Position numbers and translations under genes: made by a program
Part shown: piece by piece, positions 56,209 to 63,923 of the stretch
How the letters are laid out: each line of letters starts with the position of its first letter
Position numbering within the stretch: the stretch's first letter is position 1
Notes under the pieces: model-generated
What the model saw: only the letters and a program-made list of their open reading frames with translations
What the model was told of the DNA's origin: nothing
The model's database searches: none
From: Bacteroidaceae bacterium
GTDB lineage: Bacteria; Bacteroidota; Bacteroidia; Bacteroidales; Bacteroidaceae
Direction: 5' to 3'
Assembly: GCA_017560945.1 (NCBI GenBank)
Contig: JAFZDY010000037.1
Location: forward strand, 53,444-117,443
Length of the DNA stretch: 64,000 nt

Positions 56209-56234
56209 AATATGTGGGACGCGTCCCACATATT
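56209..56234. promoter_or_regulatory. Perfect 26-bp palindrome just upstream of hsdS
   Basis: AATATGTGGGACG and its exact complement CGTCCCACATATT meet at 56221/56222. It lies 15 bases before the hsdS start codon, in the only gap of the operon larger than a few bases in this part. A 22/26-identical relative lies at 60414-60439, beyond the silent cassettes. Possible uses are an operator, an RNA hairpin that limits hsdS translation, or a recombinase site. Confidence 0.7.
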
Positions 56235-56249
56235 TAAAACAAGAAACAA

Positions 56250-57707
56250 ATGGATACTAAAAAATTACGTCAAAAGATACTCGACCTTGCAATTCATGGC
56301 AAGCTTGTTCCCCAAGATCCCAACGATGAACCAGCATCGGTGTTGCTTGAGCGTATCTGTGCAGAAAAGGAAAGACTTGTAAAAGAGGGAAAGATAAAGA
56401 AAAGTAAAGCAGCTAAAACTTCCGATACGCCCCATTATGAGAACCTACAGGTCGGCAAAGCCAATGTGCCGTTTGAAATTCCAAGTTCGTGGGCGTGGAC
56501 AACTTTGGGAGAAATTAGCAATTACGGGGATAATAAGAATGTTATAGTAGAAAATATTGAGTTTACTGATTGGGTCTTAGAATTAGAGGACATTGAAAAA
56601 GATTCAGGCATTATAGTTCAATGTGTAACCAAAAGTGAACGTAAGATAAATGGTACTCGCCACAAATTCTGTACAGGCGAAATATTATATTCTAAACTTC
56701 GTACTTATCTTAACAAGGTTTTGATAGCCCCAAGCGATGGATATTGTACAACAGAGATTATGCCATTTGGAACATTTGGGATATTATCAAATGATTATGT
56801 TTGCCATGTTTTACGTTCTACTTTTTTTCTTGATTATACAATCCAATGTGGCTATGGCGTAAAAATGCCAAGATTAAGCACTACGGATGCTTGTAATGGA
56901 ATGATTCCTCTTCCTCCATTTTCTGAGCAAGAACGTATTGTGTGTGAAATTAAACGTTGGTTCGCTTTGATTGACCAAATAGAGCAGGGTAAGGTAGATT
57001 TGCAAGCTACGATAAAGCAAGCCAAAAGTAAGATACTCGACCTTGCCATACATGGAAAGTTAGTGCCACAAAATCCAAATGACGAACCTGCTTCAGAATT
57101 GCTTAAACGCATCAATCCCGCTGCCGAAATCACTTGTGATAACGGGCAGTATGGGAAGGTGCCTAATGGATGGGCAATATGTACCATTGGAAATTTATTC
57201 GATGTTGTATCTGCAAAACGTGTGCTGAAATCAGATTGGACAAATAAGGGTATTCCTTTTTATCGAGCTAGGGAAATTGTACAGCTTCATAGAGAAGGAG
57301 TTGCGGATAAGGATTTGTTTATAACTGAACAATTATTTGAAGAGCTAAAAGATAAGTTTGATATTCCCAAAGCTGGAGATATAATGTTGTCTGCTGTTGG
57401 AAGCATCGGTTATACATATATTGTGAATGAAAAAGATGAGTTCTATTATAAAGATGCGAGTGTTCTTTGTTTGAAAAATATAAACAAATTAAATTCTTTG
57501 TATTTTTCAATGATATTTGAAACCTCCTTTGTTAAAGAGCAAATGTATGATAATTCAAAAGGTACAACCGTAGATACAATTACTATAGAAAAATTAAGGA
57601 AATATTTTGTACCTCTTCCTCCACTTGCTGAACAACACCGCATAGTCGCTAAAATAGAAGAACTATTCTCTTCACTTGATAATATCCAAAAAGCCTTAGA
57701 AGTGTAA
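56250..57707 (+). CDS. hsdS: Type I specificity subunit, expressed copy
   Basis: The product has 485 residues with the two-half layout of HsdS: constant N-terminal segment (residues 1-60, KILDLAIHGKLVPQ), first recognition domain (about 67-235), central conserved segment (about 250-292, a near repeat of the first), second recognition domain (about 300-455) and the tail RIVAKIEELFSSLDN. It is the only copy with a full N terminus and the operon in front, so it is the expressed one. Two sites inside it have exact inverted copies downstream: 56422-56447, just before the first recognition domain, and 57126-57148, just before the second. Confidence 0.93.
   Translation: MDTKKLRQKILDLAIHGKLVPQDPNDEPASVLLERICAEKERLVKEGKIKKSKAAKTSDTPHYENLQVGKANVPFEIPSSWAWTTLGEISNYGDNKNVIVENIEFTDWVLELEDIEKDSGIIVQCVTKSERKINGTRHKFCTGEILYSKLRTYLNKVLIAPSDGYCTTEIMPFGTFGILSNDYVCHVLRSTFFLDYTIQCGYGVKMPRLSTTDACNGMIPLPPFSEQERIVCEIKRWFALIDQIEQGKVDLQATIKQAKSKILDLAIHGKLVPQNPNDEPASELLKRINPAAEITCDNGQYGKVPNGWAICTIGNLFDVVSAKRVLKSDWTNKGIPFYRAREIVQLHREGVADKDLFITEQLFEELKDKFDIPKAGDIMLSAVGSIGYTYIVNEKDEFYYKDASVLCLKNINKLNSLYFSMIFETSFVKEQMYDNSKGTTVDTITIEKLRKYFVPLPPLAEQHRIVAKIEELFSSLDNIQKALEV
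56422..56447 (+). repeat. 26-bp recombination repeat IR1, expressed side
   Basis: CCGATACGCCCCATTATGAG (first 20 bases) through 56447 is identical to the complement of 60352-60377. It codes for DTPHYENL in hsdS, immediately before the first recognition domain. Inversion between the two copies would exchange the whole recognition part. Confidence 0.88.
57126..57148 (+). repeat. 23-bp recombination repeat IR2, expressed side
   Basis: GAAATCACTTGTGATAACGG and the three following bases match the complement of 59663-59685 exactly. It codes for EITCDNG, at the join of the central segment and the second recognition domain. Inversion here would exchange only the second domain. Confidence 0.88.
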
Positions 57708-57733
57708 AATGCACTTCTAAGGTTTAATCAATA

Positions 57734-58537
57734 TTACCAATTAACCACCTTGTCTACAATCTTCTGCTGTTCGCTGGCTGTACGACGAAGATAGATGCGA
57801 GTAGTCTCTATGCTCTCATGTCCCATAAGGTCAGCAAGCAGGGCTAGGTCGTTGAAACGATCAAGGAAGTTCTTTGCAAAACGATGCCGGAATGAATGGG
57901 GATATACAACTTCCCTGTTCATTCCGTATTTTTCTGCAAAGTGCTTTAGTTGCTGAGCTATGCCACGCGTAGTAATGCGTTCTCCAAATCGATTGAGGAA
58001 TATATATCCTGAATTAATGCCGTTGTCTTTTAACCATTTTGTAGCCTCTATGCGCAAGTTCTTTGGAATATATAAACGGCGAACCTTTCCGCCTTTGCTA
58101 TAAAGGTCAAGATGCCCTATCTGAACGTGTTCAGCTTTGACATGAAGCAATTCGCTGACACGAGCACCGGTTGCAGCCATAAACCATACAACGAAATACC
58201 ATTCATCGTGGCCATCCATTTTTAGACGTGATTTTAGAAACTTGTAATCGGCGTCACTGATTACATTTTCCAAGAAGTTCTTCTGTTGTACCTTTACGAA
58301 CTTCACTTTCAATTTCTCTTGCTTTGTAAATTCAAGATACTTGTTGATACCCTGTAACCGCAAATTAACGGTTTGTGGTTTGAAGTTCTCCACTAAATAC
58401 CCTTTGTACGCCAAAAGGTTTTTCTTGTTGATATCCCCATAATGATTGAGGAAATACTGCACTGTCCACACATAAGATGTGATAGTGTTCTTCGCCAAAT
58501 TGCTTTTGGCAAGATAGCCTTTGAATTTTGTTACCAT
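57734..58537 (-). CDS. Tyrosine recombinase of the hsdS shufflon
   Basis: The product has 267 residues, the short XerC/D-like or invertase type. An N-terminal SAM-like domain (NLAKNTITSYVWTVQYFLNH) is followed by the catalytic domain: Arg in TGARVSELL, Lys in YSKGGKVRRL, His-x-x-Arg in YPHSFRHRFAKNF, and GHESIETTRIYLRR with the Tyr nucleophile. It lies within the invertible region, 26 bases from the end of hsdS and in the opposite direction. Related recombinases catalyse hsdS inversions in other Bacteroidales and streptococcal type I loci, so the same role here is very likely. Confidence 0.93.
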   Translation of the reverse strand: MVTKFKGYLAKSNLAKNTITSYVWTVQYFLNHYGDINKKNLLAYKGYLVENFKPQTVNLRLQGINKYLEFTKQEKLKVKFVKVQQKNFLENVISDADYKFLKSRLKMDGHDEWYFVVWFMAATGARVSELLHVKAEHVQIGHLDLYSKGGKVRRLYIPKNLRIEATKWLKDNGINSGYIFLNRFGERITTRGIAQQLKHFAEKYGMNREVVYPHSFRHRFAKNFLDRFNDLALLADLMGHESIETTRIYLRRTASEQQKIVDKVVNW

Positions 58538-58575
58538 ATTGCATTGAATTTAAAATGAATACGGTATCAATATAA

Positions 58576-59136
58576 AGAAGACGTATCGGGCATTATCAGA
58601 ACTTACCTTTTGAAGTACCTCGAAATTGGAGTTGGACGATGCTTGGGAAAATTGGTAAATGGCGGTCTGGTAGCACGCCAAGCAGACTGAATAAGGATTA
58701 TTATAACGGCAATATTCCTTGGCTAAAAACAGGGGACTTAAACGATGGATATATTACTCATATTCCCGAGTACATAACAGAAAAAGCCCTGAATGAAACT
58801 TCTGTAAAACTTAATCCAGCAGGTAGTGTGTTAATTGCCATGTATGGAGCCACAATAGGAAAAATAGGAATATTGACCTTTCCTGCTACTACAAATCAAG
58901 CTTGTTGTGCTTGCGAAGTATTTGATGGGATAGACAAAGAGTTTCTATTTCTTTTTTTATTATCCAATAGGGAAGAATTTATTAAAATGGGTGGTGGTGG
59001 AGCGCAACCCAATATATCCAAAGAGAAGATAGTAAATACTTACATTCCTTTACCGCCATTTGCAGAACAGAAGCGAATTGTTAATGCTGTTAATAAGATA
59101 TTTACTCTATTAGACGTAATAATGGAGAGCTTATAA
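58576..59136 (+). pseudogene. Silent hsdS half-cassette (second recognition domain b)
   Basis: The frame is open from 58576 to the stop at 59136 but has no promoter or N-terminal segment; the first ATG (58639) falls inside conserved sequence. It reads GHYQNLPFEVPRNWSWTMLG, then a recognition domain (KWRSGSTPSRLNKDYYNGNI, WLKTGDLND) and the tail PLPPFAEQKRIVNAVNK ... LDVIMESL. It is a complete second-half module in the same direction as hsdS. To reach the expressed gene it must first be swapped into the minus-strand copy through the repeat at 58587-58604. Confidence 0.87.
58587..58604 (+). repeat. 18-bp recombination repeat IR3, half-cassette side
   Basis: CGGGCATTATCAGAACTT is the exact complement of 59651-59668 in the minus-strand silent copy and marks the start of a second recognition domain in both. 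It overlaps the IR2 site on the minus-strand copy by six bases. Confidence 0.82.
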
Positions 59137-59154
59137 ACTCTCCATTATTACGTC
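59113..59154. repeat. Tail-to-tail inverted repeat between the silent cassettes
   Basis: GACGTAATAATGGAGAG (59113-59129) and CTCTCCATTATTACGTC (59138-59154) form a 17-bp dyad with an 8-base centre. It holds the shared LDVIMESL ends of the two converging cassettes, and could also serve as a recombination site. Confidence 0.8.
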
Positions 59155-59650
59155 AAGATATTCGAATGCAATATTTATAGCTTCGATAATCCTTTTCTGT
59201 TCATCTATAGGTGGTAAAAGAAATTCAAAATTACCAATAACATAAGCACTTATATTTGGCTGGGCACCTCCGTATGCCAATTTTAGGATATCATCGACCT
59301 TGGACTGCATATAAACATCACGATACCCCGACAATAATAAAGAGTTGTATAATATTTTTATATTGCCCACTCGTTGGTTCAAATATGAAGCTTCTTCGTA
59401 TGAATAAATACCCATTTTACCCGTTGCAGCTCCTGACATAGCTATAAGTAAGTCGCCTTTAGATACAATAAATCTGTCATCAGTTTTATTTTGAATATAA
59501 ACACATTCTGTTAGGTCTATGGAGTTGTTCACAATATTTGATATGCGCACTAAAGGGGTACCTTCTGTCTTGTAATTGTTGCTACTGAAAGCAAAACCAT
59601 TTTCGATTTTACACAAATCAGAAAGTTTGCATATAGCCCATCCGTTAGGC

Positions 59651-59685
59651 AAGTTCTGATAATGCCCGTTATCACAAGTGATTTC
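59651..59685 (-). repeat. Overlapping IR3 and IR2 copies in the silent cassette
   Basis: 59651-59668 is the partner of IR3 (58587-58604) and 59663-59685 is the partner of IR2 (57126-57148). The overlap at 59663-59668 means one crossover point can exchange with either the half-cassette or the expressed gene. Confidence 0.85.
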
Positions 59686-60351
59686 TGCTTTGGGATTTAT
59701 GCGTTTGATCAGTTCTGAAGCAGGCTCATCGGTTGGATTTTGTGAAACCAATTTACCATGTATAGCGAGGTCGAGGATTTTAGATTTTGCTTGTTTTATA
59801 ACAGTTTGCAAATCGGTTTTTCCTTGTTCAATAACATCTATTATACCCATCCATTTTGTAAGTTCAGAAACAATTCTACACTGTTCGTGTATCGGTGGTA
59901 TGGGGATATGTAAATTGCCTAATATGGTTCCATTTACATTTGGCTGTCCCACTCCAACAGATTCTTGCTCTATTTGCTCCCAATAATAACCTGACTCAAA
60001 ATAAAATTTGACGTATTGAGGCAAAACCACATCATAAGTTTGGACTCGGATCAAATATGACGCATAAATCGCTTCTTCTGTCAATCCTTGTACCAAATAT
60101 GACTTACCGACGGTTGCACCAGTCCTAGCAAACAGAATATCTCCATCATTTAGTAGATATGAATTTGCTTTATTTTCATCAAAATCTGTATACGGAACAG
60201 AATCCCAATGTACGCTGTTGTTTTGAATGTCTGTAATACGTAAAAGTTTGTATTTACCACTTGCTTTTGCGGATTCACTTACACCGTACAAAATAGATTT
60301 TGAAATACCATTCACTGTCGTCCACACCCACGAACTAGGTACCTCAAACGG

Positions 60352-60377
60352 TAGGTTCTCATAATGGGGCGTATCGG
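60352..60377 (-). repeat. 26-bp recombination repeat IR1, silent side
   Basis: Exact inverted copy of 56422-56447. It bounds the invertible region on the right; the distance between the two copies is about 3.9 kb and includes the recombinase gene. Confidence 0.88.
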
Positions 60378-60413
60378 TAGTAGTCTCGATGGTATTATGC
60401 TATCCTTTTACTA

Positions 60414-60439
60414 AATACGTGAGACACGTCTCACATATT
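60414..60439. promoter_or_regulatory. 26-bp dyad on the far side of the shufflon
   Basis: 22 of 26 bases match the perfect palindrome at 56209-56234. Two of the four changes are compensatory (G-C to A-T at positions 9 and 18), so the dyad is partly kept. It lies 37 bases outside the IR1 silent copy, much as the first palindrome lies outside the hsdS end. Confidence 0.6.
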
Positions 60440-61071
60440 GGTTGGTAAGTTCTAGCATATAATGTATAGTTGGTAAGTTTGAAGCATGGTAGCTAATTCG
60501 ACAATTGCGATTGTCAAATTTAAAGGTTGCATCGGCAAAATCCGTCATTTTACCAATCTAAATTTACTCTCGGCTTGCCGTTTCGAAGTGGATAGCCCCT
60601 CGCTCATTTTCAATGGGCGGGGTATTAGGCTACAATATTGTAGATTGTAACAATATGATTGTAATATCCTTTATATTAGCGGTTTATAAGTATTATTATG
60701 AAGCTTAAATTGCCACGAAAAGAAAATAATGTCACTTTGGTGTCACAACGTATAATTTCAGTAAGCCAAAGAAAGAAATCACATTTTACTTTTGGCTGGC
60801 AAATAGATAGTAAGAAGGTAGGAAAGAATAATATATAGTTCTTTTTCCCTACCTTTAAACATATAACTTTACTTTATCATCCGCATATATATAATGCGGA
60901 TAAATTAAAGTGAAGAACATATTTCAGTATCAATATCTCTGATTACATCATAACTGTCAATATAGATGATGTTAACAAACAAAAGAAGGGAAAATCAAGG
61001 GTTGAAACTAAAAATGCCCCTAAAAGCGCTAATTAATTGCTCGTTGGGTACTTATTATTACGACTTTTTTG
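60440..61071. other. Gene-free stretch with hairpins
   Basis: No convincing gene. Visible structure: GACAAT-TGCG-ATTGTC (60499-60514), a terminator-like AAGGTAGG/CCTACCTT stem (60815-60856), and a second long stem around ATCCGCAT/ATGCGGAT (60871-60911). The stretch separates the shufflon from the next transcription unit. Confidence 0.5.
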
Positions 61072-61079
61072 TAATTTTG
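61072..61079 (+). promoter_or_regulatory. -7 box before the second leader RNA
   Basis: TAATTTTG lies 45 bases upstream of the structured element. No TTTG was found at the expected -33 distance. Confidence 0.4.
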
Positions 61080-61124
61080 TGGTTGGATTGAGGCGACTCC
61101 ATCCAAGACATATGAGAAAAAGAA

Positions 61125-61290
61125 GAAGCGTTATGCTTATCTTGTGCTTGAAAACGTAGGAAATTTTCAATTAGGATACAAGGATGGCATAGTGGTTCTC
61201 ACGCATATAGCGTGGGCTGCTATTGTTGCATCTGTATCCGAGGTTTCCTACGACCTTCAAGTAAGAGTGTAGCTTGCAGTTCCACGCTTC
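61125..61290 (+). ncRNA. Structured leader RNA, copy 2
   Basis: It begins GAAGCGTTATGCTTATCTTG and ends CCACGCTTC, the same ends as copy 1 at 2016-2184 (minus strand). The nested hairpin is kept with other bases: CTTGAA with TTCAAG, an AA(A)/ACC internal loop, CGTAGGAAA with TTTCCTACG, GGATAC with GTATCC, and the tip CTCACGC with GCGTGGG. The opening GAAGCGT can pair with the closing ACGCTTC. Unlike copy 1 it has no T run at the end, so it should read through into the small gene at 61339. Confidence 0.6.
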
Positions 61291-61338
61291 TCTGTTGGAT
61301 AAAAGGTCTTTAGGAGCTGGAAGACATGGAATAATATT

Positions 61339-61551
61339 ATGGGAGCAAATCATTTGTGGAAAGTTACATGTATCAAGACTGCTCAAAAGGTTCCAGTAGG
61401 ACTTACTGTTGAAATTGTAAAATCTGGAACTACTGCTATTCCAAGCGCCAAAGAGATTAAGGCAGCTATTAAGTCCAAGTACGGTATTGATGCTAATGAG
61501 GGTCTTTGTCACAGAAGTTATTTTGAAATGGTTGATATCTCTAAAAAGTAA
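61339..61551 (+). CDS. Small protein of unknown function (possibly DUF6140)
   Basis: The product has 70 residues, basic, soluble, with two short strands (LWKVTCIKTAQKVP and GLTVEIVKSG) and a helix (SAKEIKAAIKSKYGIDA), ending MVDISKK. It resembles short Bacteroidales proteins that I associate tentatively with DUF6140. It begins 48 bases after the structured RNA and ends 5 bases before the lipoprotein gene, so the leader RNA probably controls both. Confidence 0.65.
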   Translation: MGANHLWKVTCIKTAQKVPVGLTVEIVKSGTTAIPSAKEIKAAIKSKYGIDANEGLCHRSYFEMVDISKK

Positions 61552-61556
61552 ATGAT

Positions 61557-63056
61557 ATGATAGTCCGACACTTTTTGAAATTATTGGCAATAGCATTGCT
61601 GGTAATAGCTTTTACGTCATGTAGTGATAGTACTAAGGAAGATTTAGAGCCCAATGTCCCTACTGAATTTATTCCATCAAATGAATCTACAATTTACTTT
61701 GCATCGGGAGCAGAATTTGCCGGTAATGGAGGAGAATTAACAATTACTTTTACTTGCAATAAAAAATGGAAAGCAACATCTACAAAAGATTGGTGTAAAA
61801 TTACGCCACAAGATGGAAACTATGGATATAATTCTATGGTTGTTAATGTAAGTACCAATCCAACGTTGGAGAACCGTGATGCTGTTATTACAATTGTTGT
61901 CGAAGGACAAAATAACTATATCGCAGTCAAGCAAAGCGGTTCAGAAACGGGAAAAGTTCATGTTGACAAAGCCGGGGATTTGGTGACACTGCTAAGTGCT
62001 GATATTACCAAAATTAAAGAACTTACAATTTCAGGTCAATTAAATGGCTCTGATTTTAAGGTGTTGCGAGAAATGAGCAATAATCTAAAAAAGTTAGACA
62101 TATCTGATGTTTGCATAGTGGAAGGTGGAGATTCATATTTTTACGATGCTAATCAAAAGCATTATACAAAAAAAGACATTTTACCATATTGGGGAATGGG
62201 CTATTTCACTGAATTAAAAGAAATAATACTACCAAAATCTATAGAACAAATTGATGATTATGCCTTTATCGGTTGTTCTGAGTTAAAAAATATAGATATA
62301 CCACAAACAGTTAAGCATATAGGCGATGCTGCTTTTTATGGGTGTGCATCATTAGATAGTGTAATTGTTCCGCAACACGTGACTGTAATATCAACATCTG
62401 CATTTTATAATTGTTCGAATCTAAAACAAATAGACTTACCTGAAAATTTGGATAGTATCGGTACGATGGCTTTCGCAGGTTGCAAATCTCTTTCAGAGAT
62501 AAAATTGAATGAGGGATTAAGAATAATTGAAATTAATGCTTTTTATGACTGTCCTACTCTAAAAGACATAAATATACCTCAAACTGTAGATTATATTGGG
62601 ATTTCGGCATTTTCTGGCTGCAGTAGTTTAGAAAAACTAACCTTACACAAAGGCGTTGAAGATTGCCATTCTATTTTTTTGTCTTCAAATGGTTATTGTG
62701 GTTTGAAAAAGCTTACAGTTCATTTCAATAATTTTCCAATGATGTTCCTTAATGATTGTATAAATCTTGAAGAACTCATATTAGAAAATGGATTAGAAGT
62801 TTTTAAAGGTGTAACTAATTTGGAGGAAACTCCCAACTTAAAAGAGCTTGTGATACCATCAACTATACGGGAGATGGATTTGGGAAAGAATTCGTTGTTG
62901 CAATTACATGTGAAAACTGAAAATCCGCCAATAACAGGGAGTTGGTTTAAGGAATATTGCGAAAATTGCACTTTATATATTCCCAAAGGTTGTAAAGATG
63001 CATATATAAATGCAGGAAATCCATGGACATTATTTAAAGATATAATTGAAGAATGA
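61557..63056 (+). CDS. BACON and leucine-rich-repeat (BspA-like) lipoprotein
   Basis: The product has 499 residues. A lipoprotein signal (LLAIALLVIAFTSCSDS, lipid-bearing Cys near residue 22) is followed by a BACON domain at about residues 45-130 (GGELTITFTCNKKWKATSTK, NRDAVITIVVEG, VKQSG), then leucine-rich repeats of the LRR_5/BspA type from about 205 to 440, with recurring AFxGCxxLKxIxIPxxVxxI units. It ends with an ENCTLYIPKGCKDAYINAG cap. Such proteins sit on the cell surface and bind carbohydrate or host proteins. The DUF1643 gene follows without a gap. Confidence 0.9.
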   Translation: MIVRHFLKLLAIALLVIAFTSCSDSTKEDLEPNVPTEFIPSNESTIYFASGAEFAGNGGELTITFTCNKKWKATSTKDWCKITPQDGNYGYNSMVVNVSTNPTLENRDAVITIVVEGQNNYIAVKQSGSETGKVHVDKAGDLVTLLSADITKIKELTISGQLNGSDFKVLREMSNNLKKLDISDVCIVEGGDSYFYDANQKHYTKKDILPYWGMGYFTELKEIILPKSIEQIDDYAFIGCSELKNIDIPQTVKHIGDAAFYGCASLDSVIVPQHVTVISTSAFYNCSNLKQIDLPENLDSIGTMAFAGCKSLSEIKLNEGLRIIEINAFYDCPTLKDINIPQTVDYIGISAFSGCSSLEKLTLHKGVEDCHSIFLSSNGYCGLKKLTVHFNNFPMMFLNDCINLEELILENGLEVFKGVTNLEETPNLKELVIPSTIREMDLGKNSLLQLHVKTENPPITGSWFKEYCENCTLYIPKGCKDAYINAGNPWTLFKDIIEE

Positions 63057-63057
63057 T

Positions 63058-63573
63058 ATGAAGTACTGCGAAATGAATATTAAGATGATCGGCGACACAT
63101 CAAATGTCCGTTATGCACTAAGAAAAGAAGGACAAAAAATGTTGGTTGTCATAGGTGTAAATCCCAGCAAAGCGACAGACTGCATCTCTGACCCTACAAT
63201 GACTAAAATTATAGGATTTGCAAAGTGTAATGGTTTCGATGGGTTTCTTATGCTGAATCTTTATCCAAAACGATGTACAAATCCTAATGATTTGGACAAA
63301 GAAATAAATATTGAAATGCATAACGAAAATTTAAGACATATCGCTTCTGAAATCAGCAATATTGAAACTCCGTCTGTATTATTGGCTTTTGGAAACACAA
63401 TAGAAGCTCGTAAATATCTAAAAAAATGTCTAAGTGAAATCGTCTCTTTATTTGCCTTAAAGAATCCAAAGTGGTTACAAATAGGGACATTAACTAAAAG
63501 AGGAAATCCAAGACATCCGTCTCGTGCTGCATATTGTACATTTTCATCCTTAGACCTAAATAACTATTTATAA
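63058..63573 (+). CDS. DUF1643 family protein
   Basis: The product has 171 residues from the ATG at 63058; a frame starting at 63046 would use TTG inside the lipoprotein gene. Family marks are VIGVNPSKATDCISDPTMTK (N-P-S-x-A and the D-P-T block), IIGFAKCNGFDGFLMLNLYP and a C-terminal RGNPRHPSRAAY. DUF1643 is widespread, often on phages and islands, with unknown activity; the Asp/Asn/Arg pattern suggests nucleotide or nucleic-acid handling, which is inference. The start codon lies one base after the lipoprotein stop. Confidence 0.88.
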   Translation: MKYCEMNIKMIGDTSNVRYALRKEGQKMLVVIGVNPSKATDCISDPTMTKIIGFAKCNGFDGFLMLNLYPKRCTNPNDLDKEINIEMHNENLRHIASEISNIETPSVLLAFGNTIEARKYLKKCLSEIVSLFALKNPKWLQIGTLTKRGNPRHPSRAAYCTFSSLDLNNYL

Positions 63574-63601
63574 ATTATGCACCCAATAAAACACATAAAA
63601 T

Positions 63602-63654
63602 AAAAGCAGAAGAAAGAAAAATTATCATCGATGGTTTTTCTTTCTTCTGCTTTT
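63602..63654. terminator. Terminator after the DUF1643 gene
   Basis: AAAAGCAGAAGAAAGAAAAA (63602-63621) and its exact complement (63635-63654) form a perfect 20-bp stem with a 13-base loop, ending in a T-rich run. Confidence 0.88.
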
Positions 63655-63825
63655 AGTCTTTGTATCTTTGTTGTATCAAGAGTTATCAAATTGTGGCAAA
63701 ATAATGAAGAACTTAGAAATAAGAACGATAGCTATCTCGTTATCCAATTTTCAAACAATCCGATTTCAGGCCTCATACTGAAACTCTAAAACTCATGCAT
63801 AATAATGAGTTTTTAGGGCATTATA

Positions 63826-63856
63826 TTTGTTATAAATGAAAAAAGTTGTATCTTTG
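63826..63856 (+). promoter_or_regulatory. Promoter for the Abi-family gene
   Basis: TTTG (63826-63829), a 19-bp gap and TATCTTTG (63849-63856) fit the consensus and imply a leader of about 60 bases. Confidence 0.65.
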
Positions 63857-63863
63857 CAACGAC

Positions 63864-63908
63864 AGTTTCCGCCACGCTTCCCGTAGAACAGCGAACCAGG
63901 GCGGAACT
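63864..63908 (+). ncRNA. Hairpin leader upstream of the Abi-family gene
   Basis: AGTTTCCGCC (63864-63873) pairs with GGCGGAACT (63900-63908) with one bulge, and CGCT/AGCG forms an inner stem around the loop TCCCGTAGAAC. It lies between promoter and start codon. A conserved structured RNA called the abiF motif has been described next to abiF-type genes; whether this is one needs a covariance-model search. Confidence 0.45.
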
Positions 63909-63923
63909 TTTGCTTTATACACT

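Larger units (their letters stand above)
59131..60399 (-). pseudogene. Silent hsdS cassette with both recognition domains (1c and 2c)
   Basis: The frame is open on the minus strand from 60399 to the stop at 59131, but lacks the constant first 55 residues and a proper start; the ATG at 60325-60327 is within conserved text (VWTTVNGIS). In order: DTPHYENLPFEVPSSW, first recognition domain (SILYGVSESAKASGKYKLLR ...), the central KSKILDLAIHGKLVSQNPTD, EITCDNGHYQNLPNGWAI, a second recognition domain, and LDVIMESL. It carries IR1, IR2 and IR3 copies. Both domains differ from those of the expressed hsdS. Confidence 0.88.

Noticed and set aside
58639-59136. Independent second hsdS gene
   Set aside because: Its first ATG falls inside the conserved segment, there is no N-terminal half and no promoter, and the frame opens upstream of the ATG; it is a silent half-cassette.
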